NCBI GenBank assembly: GCA_964019335.1
Contig: OZ025739.1
Span: forward strand, 124,001-188,000
Source of the DNA: Diplonema japonicum
Lineage: Eukaryota; Euglenozoa; Diplonemea; Diplonemida; Diplonemidae
Reading direction: 5' to 3'
DNA length: 64,000 bases
The first letter of the stretch is position 1. Every line of letters begins with the position of its first letter. Positions 9,243-21,088 of the stretch are shown here, piece after piece. A program made the position numbers and the translations under genes. Below the pieces are notes generated by a model. That model was given only the letters and a program-made list of their open reading frames with translations. It was not told where the DNA came from and searched no databases.

Positions 9243-9823
9243 ACCCCCCCCTCCCATAGGGCGGCCCTCTAGCGGGGGGCTTGTCCTGTACTTTGAGTTT
9301 TATTTTATAGACAGAAAAAAAAACTGACATTGGGCCCCCTGAACTCTCAACGGGCCCCTGAATTCTCTCTCCCCTTCTTTTTTTTTTCCCTGTTGCTTAG
9401 CAAGGAGAGGAGAAACAAAAAAAAGAGGGGGAGTTTCTGTGCATTGAAAAGTAAGGCTTTTTTTAGTGACGCTTTGTTCTCTCTTTTCTCGTTACCTTTT
9501 TTTTTTTTTTTTTTTCCCTCGTAGTCCCCTTTTTTTTTTCTCCTAAAATACCTGTTTTGTTATCTATTAAAAGAAAGTTCGAAGGGCGTAGCGCAAAAGA
9601 TGGAGTAGGAGATGTAAAAGAGGGAAAGAGAAAAAAAAAAAGAAAAAAAAAAGAGGGAGTGAAGGAGATTTCAAACGTCGCCCCCTGAAACTCAACACAG
9701 CACCTTTCTTATACTTGTTTCTTTTTAATCTTTTTTCTTTCTTCCGCGGCAACCTTCAAATAAAAAAAGGGGGGGGACACAGGGACCCAACACGCACACC
9801 TTTCACCCCCCCTTTTTTTTTCT

Positions 9824-9861
9824 AAGGGTGGTCCTCGAGTGGGATTTGCCCTTAAACATCG
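9824..9861 (+). repeat. Dispersed 38-base repeat, copy 1
   Basis: It matches 57350-57388 at about 36 of 39 positions. It contains the complementary ends TAAGGG and CCCTTA, so a short hairpin is possible. Both copies follow a C-run/T-run and lie between genes. Function unknown. Confidence 0.7.
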
Positions 9862-10013
9862 CCTTTTCTTTGGAAATTCTCCAACCGACCACACGCCCAA
9901 ACTACCTCTTTTTTTTTTATATTTTTTTATATTTTTTTTATATTTTTTTATATCCTACATTTGGTTTTCTGTTACGAAAAAAAAAAAATTAGAAGGGGGG
10001 GAAAAAAAAAAAG

Positions 10014-11537
10014 ATGGGCAAGCCTCCTGGAGGTAAGAAAGGCAGCGACAAGAAGGTCTTCAAGGACAAGAAGGTGTTCAAACAAGGCAAGAAGGTTTTC
10101 AAGGACAAGAAAACCGAGTTTTTAAAACAGAAATTGAAAAAAGAGACGAGGAAAGCGCAAGCGGGGAAGGAATCGGGGAAGGACGACAGCGTGATCACGG
10201 TGGCGTGGAAGGGAAGGGAGAAGGAGGTGGCGAAGAAGGATCTGATGGGTGACAAGAAGGGGAAAATGCTGCTCAAGAAAATCGCTCAAAAACGCGTCTT
10301 AAGCGCTGACGAAAAACACAGGTTGAAAATGCTCGGAGAGAGCGGTGACCTAATGAAGCTCTGGGAGGTCATCAGAGAAAAAAACAAATCAAAAGCCGAA
10401 AAACAGAAAGCGATGGACCAGATCATGGAATTCACCTCTGAAACCTTCAAAGAAGATTCCCGCAAGCCCGATATGTCGCGAATCTTCCAATCCGTCTTAA
10501 AATGGGGCTCTCCCGGTATCCGAGCTGAAATTTACAACAGGCTAAAAGGAACACTAGCTGACCTCTCAACTCACTCTCATGCGAACCAGCTTGTGAAATC
10601 TCTTATCGAGTACAGCAATTCTTCGAACGTTAGTGAAATCTTCACCGAAATGATGAAGGCGGGTTACAAAATCCTCTCCCACAAGAACGCTCTCTTGGTG
10701 TTGGAACACCTTCACAACAAATTAAACGCGGAGAAGCAGAACCTGTTGGTCCTCTCGTTCTTCGATGGAATCGAGTTGAAAACAATGAAGGGGTACCCGA
10801 AGCTTGGCGACATCCTGTCAGAGCTAACACCCTCCACACTGGACTACAAACGGATCATCGAAAGACTTTTCAAAATGCTGTCCCCCTCAGTCACAAAGGG
10901 TACCTTCGACAACATCTTGATCCACAAGCTCCTCGAGGTCTTGCTGAAATACGGAACGGAGTTCGAGGTGTCGGACATTCTGGAGGATATTTCGAAGGGT
11001 GTTGTACACATGGCGAGGACAAGACCTGGAGCAGCGGTAGCAGGGCATATTCTCGTCCACGCTTCTCCCCGTGTTCGAAAGGTTATTGTCAAGAGCTTCC
11101 AGCACTCTGTTGTGGACATGTGTTGCAGCAAGGCAACATGCTTCTTCATGTGTAAAGTTTTTGATGTGTGTGATGATGTTGAGCACACGGTGAAGGTTAT
11201 CGTCAAAGAGATGACAGCATCTATGTCGGACATGGTGACTGATCCCCATGGGTCCATCCCCTTGCTGCACCTCCTCACCCCGAGCGAGGAGCGCAAAAAG
11301 AAATACTTCACGTTTAACCATTTCGATGACCTCTGGCATGACTCCCCCGCCCGCGACCCTCTCCACGCCACGAGCCTCAACAGAACCTACCAGGAGGTCA
11401 CGAAGGATGTTTGCAAGCGACACCCTAAGGACAAGCATCCTTTGATCCTCCAAACACTTCTCCCCTCTCTTTTGGAAACTCTTTTGGCCGACACCACAGC
11501 CATGTGTGAGAACGTGGTTTCGAGAAGGGTATGGTGG

Positions 11538-11568
<31 letters not shown>

Positions 11569-11963
11569 CTCCCACAGATCATCACCGAACTCGTTGAATA
11601 CGCGAAGAACTGTACCATTAAAGTCAACAAATCGGCGATCAAAGCGCTTAGTGAGGCGTTGGGAGCGCGGTCTGACACAAAGAGGTATGGGGAAGAAAAA
11701 AAAAGAAGAAGGGGTGGTTGTGGAAAAAAAAAAAAAAAAAAAAAAAAAAATATTGTCACAGGAAATTCAGAGATGAAAGCAAGGCCGACAAGGAGGAACA
11801 AGCACAGCCCCCTGCCAAAAAGCAAAAGGTTGTCGCAGCGAAAAAACAGACCCAAAACTCCAAAACTAAGGAGAAGGCCCCTGCAGAGAAACCGAAGGCC
11901 GCTGCAGAGAAACCGAAGGCAAAAGCGGGTAAGAAAGCCGTCAAGAAGGCGAGCAAGAAATGA
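10014..11963 (+). CDS. Puf6/PUM3-like nucleolar Pumilio-family protein, 607 aa after splicing
   Basis: Exons 10014-11528, 11578-11684 and 11762-11963 join in frame (phases 0 and 2) to 607 residues, close to human PUM3. The N-terminus is Lys-rich with four DKKVFK-type repeats, typical of nucleolar proteins. Residues 100-500 are helical Puf-like repeats; marker segments include QLVKSLIEYSNSSNVSEIF and HGSIPLLHLLTPSEE, the latter matching the HGxxxLLxLLxP block of Puf6/PUM3. The C-terminal exon is a Lys/Ala/Pro-rich tail with repeated AEKPKA. Family members bind RNA and DNA non-specifically and act in large-subunit ribosome assembly. Intron 1 (11529-11577) and intron 2 (11685-11761) contain long A-runs; intron 2 ends TGTCACAG. 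Confidence 0.88.
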
Positions 11964-12255
11964 TCGGACTGACTACCCCTATGCACACCCCCCCCCTTTA
12001 TTTTCCCGTGTTTCACCACCTTTCTTTTTCGCCATATTCATATCCACCCCCCTTTTTTTTCCCTCATTAATACCCCCAATTTTTTTGTCTCCCCCGAAAA
12101 TTATCAAACGGGGAAAAAAAAAGTATTAAAAAACAAAATCGTATCAGTATTTCCTTTCTATTGGTATTTTTTTTTACGGAGAAAGAAAAAATAAATCATT
12201 ACAAGAAAGAGAGGGAGGGAGAAGAAAGGGGGAAAAAAAAAAAGAGAAGAAAAAA

Positions 12256-15200
12256 ATGGAAAAGCTTGAAGAATTAAAAGAGCAAGAGAGGGACGAAAGG
12301 GCCCAGATAGAAGTGCAATGGGATCAGGTGACGACAGTACTACGGGGCGACATGATTGCGGACTTCATCGTTGACAGTGACGAAGAAGATGACTACAAGG
12401 TAGCTCAGGTGAACTTACTGATCGACACTACCTACCAAGTAAGCCCATATGAGGGTGAGGACGTAGAAGTGATCCTGACGGAGTTTTCTTCCGAGATAAA
12501 GTACTACGTGGCGTTATTGGCGGTCCATGTGTTACTACCTGTTCGGGTCTCTGCTCCTGAGATCCTCGGCGGCGTCCTAGAAAGCCTGGAACTCCCCGAC
12601 CCCGTTATCGACGGCCTTCTTCAACTCTGTGAAGATTCAGAATATGAGCTTCAGTACGATCAAGTGGAGCTAGCCGCCTCAGGCCTCCCTTCAGAACTCC
12701 GTCTAGGTGTCATCGCAGCCCTCGCCGCCTCTGGACTGCAAAGTGGCTCATACGACGCCCGCCTTCGATGGGCGCTTCGCCGTATGGCCACCATTCTCAA
12801 AGTACCTTGGTCCCGTGTTGCTGTTGCGGAGGGCATCCTCGCCACCACGCTTCTCGATAAGGCGTCTGATGCATCTCACGCGACTAAGGGTAAGGGGTCT
12901 TCTTATCGTTGGTTGAAGGTCGGTGCTGGTGTTACTTTAGGAGCGGGTGTTCTCGTGATCACCGGCGGTCTCGCTGCACCCCTCGTCGCTGCCGCAGCCA
13001 CTGCCCTTGCTTCCACCACCGCTGGAATCGCTGCTGCAGCAGGACTCACCACCATTGCCACCGCCATCGGCGCCACAGCAGCCTCACTCGGAGCCGTCAT
13101 GACCATACCAGTTATCACAGCGCTGTTCGGAGCAGCCGGTGCTGGGCTCACCGGGTTGAAGGTGTACCGCAGGACAGCGGGTGTCGATGAGTTCGTCTGC
13201 AAGTCCATTCGTGACGTGAGGATACCGCCCTGGCTTGTGAACAACCCGTGTAGGTGTCTTGCTGCAGATCGAGGGCCCGGTGCCGCAGTGCACCTTGCCG
13301 TGCGGTCCATCACAACGTCGAACATGGCACGCAAGATAGATACAGACAGAAAGGTGGTGTTTGCTGTGGAACACATGGCTCCTGAGATGGGTGACCTGCA
13401 CTTGGTTGCTTCGCACCTAGAGCACGGCGAGTGGGTGTACAAGCCGCCGAAGGTACTTCATCACGGCATGGTTGCTGTGGGGGCTGCTTCGAAGACACGC
13501 TTCGGGATGCGGGTGCAGGGCTGCGTGGTGTACAGCAACGCAGACTGCAGCATAGAGGTGATGTGTGGGTTTGACTGTCCTGTGGTAGGGTCCTTCTGGC
13601 ACAGGGTGCTGCACGGGAAGGGGCTCTCGGGGGATGTCGCAAAGAATCTTGTGAAGTGCATGGCGCAGCCTTTGGAGTGGAGCGCGTTCAAGCTGCAGGA
13701 CGACGGCGAGAAGGTTTTCGTGAGCTCAACTGGCGCTGCAGAGGCTGTCTTCACCATCGACTCGAGGTCCACAGACACAGAAACGCAGACGGTCTGCATT
13801 GACGACAAACTGGTGAGCGCGAACACTGTAATGACGCACCAGCAGCAAGGGAACTACCGCCACGCAATGTACGTGGCAGTCCTCAACTTGGCGGAAGAGA
13901 CGTTGGACCTCGTGGATACAATCATAGACTGCGGTCTCTTGAGCTCAAAACATCACTTCCCCAAATCTATCCCATCCGGAATGGTCGGCGTTGCTGGTGT
14001 ACACAATAAGAAACTCCGCCCTACAGGGGCAGGAGGCTACACAATCTACACTGGAAAAGGTTTTACACTGTGCGTCGCATACTTGTACCCAGTGAGTGGG
14101 GGTATGAAGGCACACGCTCTTATCGTGGAGGATGACGTGAAGGCGTCGGATGTACCGAAAATGTTCAAAGAAAAGGAGAAAACGACAGAGGGAAGCGTGG
14201 GGTGGTGCCACCCGGAGACGAAGCAGCAGTACGCAGTGTCATGGGAGGTGGGCAAGGAAGGGATTGAATTCACGTTCAGGGAAGTTATCTCTGCACAGGG
14301 CAACCTTGCAGAAGTGTCAGGCTTGCATGTTGTTATCGGGGTGTCGGGTATGACTGTTCACGACGATCCACGACTCCGCACTGCCGAGCTTGAAGACTGC
14401 ATGTGGCTACCTGTTCTCGGAGGGGACTTAGGAAGCCTTGGCCTGTACGGCGCTGACCCGTACTTCGTGTCGTGGGAGAAGGAGCTACAAGCAAAGTTTG
14501 GCGAGTTCATGAGCGAGCCTACCGACTACGGCACAGTCATGAAATCAGCTGCAAACAGAGGAGCAACGGAAGCTATGAAGAATCCTGCAGTCGCTGGCGT
14601 TGCCGGCTTAACAGGCGCAGCATACTTCGCAGCAGCCACCATGTGGGCCTCCCTTGCGTGGCCTTACTACGCTGTGCAAGCTGCCGACATAATCGACTCC
14701 ACATATGTGATTCTAAACAAGAAGGCGAAGGAGGCTGGCGGTCTCCTTGCCGCGATGCTTTTAGAAAAAGCACAAGGTGGTCGGCCTGTCACGCTGGTCG
14801 GTGTGTCCATCGGTGCCAACGTGGTGTTCCATGCATTGGTAGCGTTGTCCAAAGCGGCAGACGGAGCAGGGCACGGCCTTGTGGAAAGCGCGATCCTTAT
14901 CGGTGCGACGGTACCGAGCAAAGCTAAAAGGTGGTCAGCCGTGCGGTCGACGGTGGCTGGGAGGCTCATTAACGTGTACTCGGGGCATGATTGGTTCTTA
15001 GCATTCTTGCATAGAGGCTCTACCGTGTCACTGCGAGGCGTAGCAGGGCTGACAAAGGTGACGGTCAAAGGAGTGGAGAACGTATGCGTGAACCATCTGG
15101 TTCGGGCGTCCTCCGACTATGTCAGAAAACTGGGCGAAGTAATGGCATGCATCCCACCCTGGCCCACTGCACAAACCTTCAGCACGACAACAACAATACC

Positions 15201-16411
15201 AGGAAAGGTTACTCCAGTAGAGGAAGCAGACGAGGAACTGGAACTCATCGCCGATTCCAGTACAGCGTCCAACTACATGGCGATATGCGTTAGGAACAAG
15301 TCCGAGGTGACACTGTCGCTCCGCAGCGCAACGTTCGAGTCCGGGGAATGGGAAGTATCGCCACCGGAAGAACCGGTCTTCCCTGGCAACGCAGTCACAA
15401 TGGCAGCAAGATCATCATCATCGTTGGCAACATCTATACACGGGATGGCTGTGTTCGAGACAGATGATAATTTTATGCTACTCGTGGTGTTCAAAGTTCC
15501 CGTGTACGGTGATGCTGAGGTTCTGGCAGAGATGTTTGAGTCAACCTCTGAAGTCCCTCTTCTGCAGGACATGTCGTCTAAGCTGACCGTGGAACCGGGT
15601 AAAAGCTTCTGCAGCGACCACGTGGTGCGGTACGAACGTGTAGGGAACAAGCTGGCCGTCACGCTCCGTCTGTCGGACGGCATCCCTCAACGTGAGCTCA
15701 GCTCCCCTACTATCCACACTGTTGGTGCGAGTATGATCACTGATACCCCCCAAGCACCTGTCGTTCTTACAAAGCTTCTCACCAATCGTTTCTCCACATC
15801 CGACCTCGGGTTGGCTATACGTAACAAGACTTCCTTACACTTGGTTTACTGCTGGTCCTTTATGAAGTACGGTACTTGGAAGATGACACCGCCCCCTGAG
15901 GTCCCTCCTGGTAAGGCGGGGCTTGCTGCCTGTTCCGGGGGCATCCGCAAGGGTGTGAAGGGTGTCTTGTGTTACTGCCTTGAAGAACAGTATGATTTGT
16001 TAAAAGGGGGAATATACAATAAAAAAAAAAAAAAAGATTTGCGTTGTTGCTTGCGTTCTCGCTGCCATTGATGAGCTCTGCTTGTATTTATGCTGAAACA
16101 ATACCGTTGGAGGAAGCCTGTGACGAAGCTGCTGAAGCAGCGTTGGAGAAACTTAGGTATGAGCGAGAAAGGTGGGGGGGGGACCTTTATAAAAAAACCT
16201 TAACAGAACCTCTGGGAGTAAAGTCTCGTGGGCGCAGGATGCAGAGAGAGGCTATAAACTGTCGTGGAAGCTACCCCCTGGAGGGACCACCAAGATGTCA
16301 TTCACGATACACGCTATCGATGCATCGAAGATCCAGCCGAAGAGGAGCAACAGCGTGGTCCTCGAGAAACGACCCTCCACCGCTAACCTTATGGACATGG
16401 GTGCTCAATAG
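12256..16411 (+). CDS. DUF726/TMCO4-like alpha/beta-hydrolase with four extra beta-rich repeats, 1,352 aa
   Basis: Exons 12256-15989, 16037-16156 and 16207-16411 join cleanly (phases 2 and 2). Residues 215-310 are a Gly/Ala-rich membrane region (GGLAAPLVAAAATALAS, FGAAGAGLTGLKVYRR) diagnostic of DUF726/TMCO4. The hydrolase core follows at about 740-980: DPYFVSWEKEL, then PVTLVGVSIGAN with nucleophile Ser851 in GxSxG, and INVYSGHDWFLAFLHR with Asp912. At the place where TMCO4 has a GHxDY catalytic His, this protein reads ASSDY. Between membrane region and core, and again after the core, lie four repeats of about 120-150 residues with a G(E/T)W...PP..V pattern, which resemble aegerolysin-like beta-sandwiches. 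Family relatives act at Golgi/vesicle membranes. The catalytic state is uncertain. Confidence 0.83.
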
Positions 16412-16574
16412 ATACCTCCATTTTTTATTTATTTTTTGCTTCTTATTTTCCAATGATACTTGCTTCCTAAACAATACCCCCCTTTTCCCTTCAAAAAAAA
16501 TGTCTTCCTTCCCAAAAAAACGAAAACCTATTATAAAAAAAAAAAAAGGAGTATTTAAAAAAAAAAAAGAAGCA

Positions 16575-17393
16575 ATGGCGTGTTGTTTGGTATGCTTTTC
16601 TGGTGAGCCCATAGAAGGCGAGGCCAGGCGACCCAACCAGTGGCAGGTTCCTTTGAAGGAGGGGTGCTCCAAGGACCCTTGCCATTGTTGCTTTGGGTTC
16701 TGGTGTGCTGAGTGCGCCGCGATGAAGCTGAGGAAGAAGTCCCTCGACGCAAGGGGGGAGTGGCCTGCTGGGTACAAATGCTGCCAAGGTGTTATCCCAG
16801 CCTGTGCATGCTTCAAGCCCGGTGAGATGGGCGAGGCCGACAACGCCTGCTGCTGTCTGTGCCTTGAAGCGTGGTGCTGTACCGGCATCAGCACCTCCTC
16901 GACTTACATCTTCGTGATGGAGACGTACCAGCTGGACAACGATCCGTGTTACAACAAGTTTGTGAGGTTTAACAACTGCATTCAGATCCTTGCTTGCTTC
17001 TGCACAATTGCATCCATCTTCATGAGCGATCTTAGGGAGGCAGCGCAGTGTGTCAGGCTCATCGCCGACTTTGTGTTCCGAACCCTAATGGGGTGTATTA
17101 ATGCACAGGTGAACTTTGAAATTGATTACCAACTGCAGCGTGGTGGAGGGGCCTACAAACCTGTTGCAGGTGCTGTTGCTGGTGCTTATCCTCCCCAGCA
17201 AAATATGGGCGGGCAAGTTCCTCCTCAACCCCACTATGCTCAGGGATACCCTCAGGGTGCCCCTCCCCAGAAGCAACAGCAGTACCCTCCCCAGCAGGGC
17301 CAGCAGGCGCCTCCTGTCGTTGCGTACGGGCAGCCACCCGTGCAGCAGGGTTACCAACCTCCTCAGCAGGGTTACCCCGCAGGCGGCGTTTAA
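16575..17393 (+). CDS. Conserved Cys-rich family protein with Pro/Gln-rich tail, copy 1, 272 aa
   Basis: The protein has more than 25 cysteines in the first 180 residues, in blocks such as CCFGFWCAECAAMKLRKKS and CCCLCLEAWCC, followed by FNNCIQILACFCTIASIF, a possible membrane-associated hydrophobic segment, and FVFRTLMGCINAQ. From residue 190 the tail is Pro/Gln/Gly/Tyr-rich (repeated PPQQGYP-like units). The core recalls an uncharacterised conserved eukaryotic family with PLAC8-like Cys clusters; I cannot name it more precisely. Bases 16686-17120 align without gaps to 54118-54552 with only about three differences, while N- and C-terminal parts differ. The start is the ATG after an A-rich leader. 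The frame is open further upstream only because it runs through noncoding sequence. Confidence 0.82.
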   Translation: MACCLVCFSGEPIEGEARRPNQWQVPLKEGCSKDPCHCCFGFWCAECAAMKLRKKSLDARGEWPAGYKCCQGVIPACACFKPGEMGEADNACCCLCLEAWCCTGISTSSTYIFVMETYQLDNDPCYNKFVRFNNCIQILACFCTIASIFMSDLREAAQCVRLIADFVFRTLMGCINAQVNFEIDYQLQRGGGAYKPVAGAVAGAYPPQQNMGGQVPPQPHYAQGYPQGAPPQKQQQYPPQQGQQAPPVVAYGQPPVQQGYQPPQQGYPAGGV

Positions 17394-17571
17394 ATATATA
17401 TGATGTTTCTTTTTTTTTTTTTTTTTTTTTTTTTGATTTTGCTCAACCATTTTTCTTTTTTCAAAATTTTCTTTTCTTTTTTTCTCCCTGGGCTTACAAT
17501 GTACCACTTAAACTTGCACTCCCCCTTTCCTTGTAGAATATTAACCCCGAAGTAATGGTCCGCATTAATTC

Positions 17572-17608
<37 letters not shown>

Positions 17609-18076
17609 CCCAACGGCACAAGCTGGAAATGAAGAAATAATAATGTTATTATCAGGGGTAGAGGGAGGGAGATTTACAAAAAAAAAGAAAAAAAAAAAAA
17701 AGAGGGGGAAAAAAGACAATATAAGTTGGGTTTTTACTTCTTTTTTTCTCCTCCCCCGCCCGCCAAAGTACAGACCACCCCCCACCCCCCCTTCTTCCTT
17801 CAATCTTTTTTTCTGATTCTCGCCCCGATCCCTCCCTTTTACTAGTCAATGTGTCGTGTTCGTTAAATACAAGTTTATTCCCCCATTTAACTTTATTTCT
17901 CCTACCCCCCACTAACGAGAAAAAAAAAATATTCATTCTTTTTTTTTTTTTCCATGCTTTTTCCCCACCCACCCTATTTCCCCCCCCCCATTTTTCTTTC
18001 CATTCGGTCTTTTATATTTTTTAAAAAAAAAGATTTTCCACGTTTCCAACCCCAAGTACAGTATACAAAAAAAAAA
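17394..18076. other. Intergenic spacer
   Basis: T-runs, A-runs and C-rich patches. Short complex patches at 17500-17560 and 17840-17900 show no gene or clear fold. Confidence 0.6.
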
Positions 18077-20419
18077 ATGGAAGACTCTTGGGTGGTTCAC
18101 ACTGCGGACGACAAGAAAGTTTTTTCTTGGGCGAACCTTCTAACAATGCAGTCAGTACACGGTGTGATTCTCGAAGGCGGCGACGAAGAGCGAAAGAGAA
18201 GGGAGCTCGACTTTGTAAATAGAAAAGACGGGAAAACCCACACGATCCTCGTCAATAAAATCTACGTGGAAGCCCTCTGCCTCCCGCAGCTCAGGCTACA
18301 ATGCAAAACCGAAAGAGGAATGCGAAACTGCATCGGCAGGCTAGTTGAACTCCTAAAATCAGCGGAAAACGGATGTATAGGAATTTGCTGGGCAGAAGAA
18401 CACTTTTTAACAAGCCGCCGGGGAGACCCATACCCAGCTGTCCAGCATCTTTTAAAACACCTAAAAGGCGACCCTTACTATAGAGGATACGATTTAGTAT
18501 TTACAAAAAGGGAACACCACGATATTGCAAGAATAACACACGTCAGGAAATCTCTCGAAACGGAGCTGGAAAAACTTCGATGGGAAACAGGGCCGTTTCA
18601 GGAATCTACATGGTTCACATACCCGTTGGAAAGCAGGCTTCTTGGATACAAAAATCTCGTAACAAACCTCCTTTCGGAAATGGAATCCGGGACCCGACCT
18701 TCTGATTTCGAAACAGCAAGAAACATTTGGGAATGGTGTTTAAGATATGCTCTGTTTGATCAATGCTCTCCAGAACCGATAATGGATGGAAACGCGCTTT
18801 TGGAAAGAGCAACACAAATTTTATGTGGATCGGATATACCGGATACAAACGGACCGTCGGGTTTTCCTTACAACAAATCAGATCTTCCAACGGAACCTGC
18901 TGGCGGGAATTTCTGGCGTTTAAATGAAGCATTCGGCCTTCCAGACCCTGCAAAACGGAAACGGTCGGGACAACACGATCCTTGCGTTTTAATCAACACA
19001 GACTCGTCATGCTGGTTGAACTCAGCGTTGATACCGCTCAGAGAATCCGGTGTATTCCGACGGCTTCTGTTTGACATCCGTCCTTACAAGACAGAATGGT
19101 CCGACGCGCTAAAAAATTTCGCGGAAGATGATGCAGCAAACGCACCGTTGAACAAAATCGCTGTAAAATTTGTACACCGTTTGCAGTCTCTATTCGCGTT
19201 CATGTCGCCTGTAGGAGAACACAAGTACGCGTTTAACCCCCATGTTCGAGAGGCCGTTGAAGAATTCAGACATTTACAAACCGGCGGTTACGCAGGAGCG
19301 TCATCCGACGCGTCAGAATTTTTAGGTGTTTTACCAGATGTTATCCAATCTGCGTTAAAATGCCATCCATCCAGCGAGACGCTTTCAAAGGAGATCGACG
19401 ATATTTTCTACTGCAGGACCAAATCGAAAAATCTTCGTGGGGAAGACTCAACAGATGAAGACGATTCCGGTCGTGCGGAGTATCCGTTGATGACAGACGG
19501 AGGCGGCGATTTGGAGGTTAAACTGCTCCGAACGTTGGAAACAGGATCGCATTCTCTTCAATATTTTGTCAAAACACCGAAATTGTTGTCCATCGTCATC
19601 CGCAGGAAGCTCTGGGACAAGAAGAAAAACAAACCTTACATCTCAAAGGAGCCCGTTCGAATTCCACAACATCTTTGTTTAGACGCTCTTTACGGAGATG
19701 AAACATGTTTGGAAACCCGTAGAAAGCTTATGACAGCGGAACAATTGATCTCGGACTTGGAAGCGTACGACCCAAGCGTTCAATTACGTGTCGCACCAAA
19801 CCCAATGCCTGATTGTTTAACCAGTGAAGTCGGTGATGGAGCAATCGCTGATTTACAAGATCATCTTCAAAAACTGTCGGAAAGCGTTGCAGCCGTTCAA
19901 CTTAAACGAGATGCATTGCTCGCAAAAGAAAAATCCACCGCCGCAGAATTACTGTCCGAACTAACCGGGAGATTGAACAGCTCCGGTAACGAGAATTACA
20001 GGTTGTTTGCGGTCATTGTTTACTCTGACGCCTATCGTGGACATTATTGGTCTTACGTTGACTGTGGTGGGAAATGGCTTCGATGTGATGATAAGGCTGA
20101 GTTTGGGGAGCTCCCGACTTTTGAAGAATGTAGTGTTGAAGAAGCCTTGGAGTCTGCGAGTACAACTGCTTCCTGTGTTTTGTACGAAAAGAAGGATCGT
20201 GCAGGAGTTGATCCTTACGCCGAAGATGCGCTGCCTCCGCATCTCCGTGCACGTGTGGAGCAGGATAATGCGAAGCTCGCTCATTATATTTCTAGGATGC
20301 CCGATGTAGAGTTCGAGCCACAGACATCTTCCTCGAGCTTTCACCATGAGACTACTTACGAAGAGGATGCGGAATCCGGTTGCAGTGGGATATCTTCTGA
20401 TGATTACGCGAGGTACTAA
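18077..20419 (+). CDS. USP-family deubiquitinase, USP25/28-like, 780 aa
   Basis: The catalytic domain has a Cys box VLINTDSSCWLNSAL with nucleophile C312 and the oxyanion-type Asn at -5, a DASEFLGVL box (family QDAxEFL), and a His box GHYWSYV with H656 followed by WLRCDD. CW rather than CY/CF resembles USP25/USP28, as does the insertion between the boxes (about residues 450-640, with an acidic patch and a coiled-coil stretch near 590-625). The first 300 residues are unrecognised. The DSS preceding the Cys departs from the common GNT. The role is removal of ubiquitin (or a related modifier) from substrates, in cytosol or nucleus. Single exon; the start follows an A-run. Confidence 0.88.
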   Translation: MEDSWVVHTADDKKVFSWANLLTMQSVHGVILEGGDEERKRRELDFVNRKDGKTHTILVNKIYVEALCLPQLRLQCKTERGMRNCIGRLVELLKSAENGCIGICWAEEHFLTSRRGDPYPAVQHLLKHLKGDPYYRGYDLVFTKREHHDIARITHVRKSLETELEKLRWETGPFQESTWFTYPLESRLLGYKNLVTNLLSEMESGTRPSDFETARNIWEWCLRYALFDQCSPEPIMDGNALLERATQILCGSDIPDTNGPSGFPYNKSDLPTEPAGGNFWRLNEAFGLPDPAKRKRSGQHDPCVLINTDSSCWLNSALIPLRESGVFRRLLFDIRPYKTEWSDALKNFAEDDAANAPLNKIAVKFVHRLQSLFAFMSPVGEHKYAFNPHVREAVEEFRHLQTGGYAGASSDASEFLGVLPDVIQSALKCHPSSETLSKEIDDIFYCRTKSKNLRGEDSTDEDDSGRAEYPLMTDGGGDLEVKLLRTLETGSHSLQYFVKTPKLLSIVIRRKLWDKKKNKPYISKEPVRIPQHLCLDALYGDETCLETRRKLMTAEQLISDLEAYDPSVQLRVAPNPMPDCLTSEVGDGAIADLQDHLQKLSESVAAVQLKRDALLAKEKSTAAELLSELTGRLNSSGNENYRLFAVIVYSDAYRGHYWSYVDCGGKWLRCDDKAEFGELPTFEECSVEEALESASTTASCVLYEKKDRAGVDPYAEDALPPHLRARVEQDNAKLAHYISRMPDVEFEPQTSSSSFHHETTYEEDAESGCSGISSDDYARY

Positions 20420-21088
20420 AAAAATTTTTTTTTAAACCCAACGTTTTTTTTTTTTTTTTTTTTTTTTTTTATTTTACACATTTCCCCGCCCGTTTTTTTT
20501 TTTTTTTTTTATATTTTTTTTTTAGACCGGAGACTTTAAAAAAAAAAAAAAAAAACAAGATTTTTATTCTATTTCATGCTAACCTTTTGACATTCAAGTC
20601 TGTTTTTTTTTGTTTTTCTTCTGCTCTAAAAAAAAATTAAAAATTAAAAAAAAAAATGAAGAGGGGTTTAAAAAAAAAAAAAAAAAAAAAAAAAGACTAG
20701 GCAGTGAGCGCAAAAAAAAATATTTTAACAATGCGAACCGTAAGGTTGTCCTAGTATTAAGGAGATGGGTGATTGGGGGGGGAAAAAAAAAAGGGAAAAA
20801 AAAAAAAAACGAAAGAAAAAAAAAAAGAAATGCACACCACCACTCTATTTCCTTTTTTTTTCTTTACATTTTTTTGTGGAGTTTAAAAAAAATTACCCCC
20901 CCCCCCCCCCACATACTCAACTTATGTCCCCCTTCCTCTCCTCCCCCCCCTTTTTTTCCCCCTCGTTCTTTCTCTCCTTTCTTACCCTCTTTTTTTTTTT
21001 TTTTTCCCTTCTTTTTTTTTCTTCAACCCCATTTTCCCCCATATTCAACGCAACCCAGGAAGAAAAAAAAAAGAAAAAAAAAAAAGAA
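20420..21088. other. Intergenic spacer
   Basis: Almost entirely A, T and C homopolymers, with a short complex island at 20725-20770. A long T/C tract (20920-21040) precedes the next start and may hold the splice acceptor (CCCAGG near 21055). Confidence 0.6.

Larger units (their letters stand above)
8988..10013. other. Spacer between transposon and Puf6 gene
   Basis: It holds an orphan open frame (9024-9242), a unique GC-richer patch (9240-9300), homopolymers, and one copy of a 38-base dispersed repeat (9824-9861). Nothing else was recognised. Confidence 0.6.

Noticed and set aside
16044-16574. Apparent N-terminal extension joining the end of the TMCO4-like gene to the Cys-rich gene at 16575
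   Set aside because: It is explained by two terminal exons of the upstream gene and noncoding sequence that happens to stay open. Splicing gives a proper stop at 16411.
17954-18076. Upstream in-frame extension of the USP gene
   Set aside because: It translates as Phe/Pro/Lys from T, C and A runs. The ATG at 18077 after the A-run fits the pattern of other genes.
20610-21060. Lys-rich and Phe-rich open frames in spacers
   Set aside because: They are direct translations of A- and T-runs; no protein-like composition. The same applies to similar frames across 28-30 kb, 38-39.7 kb and 48.1-48.5 kb.
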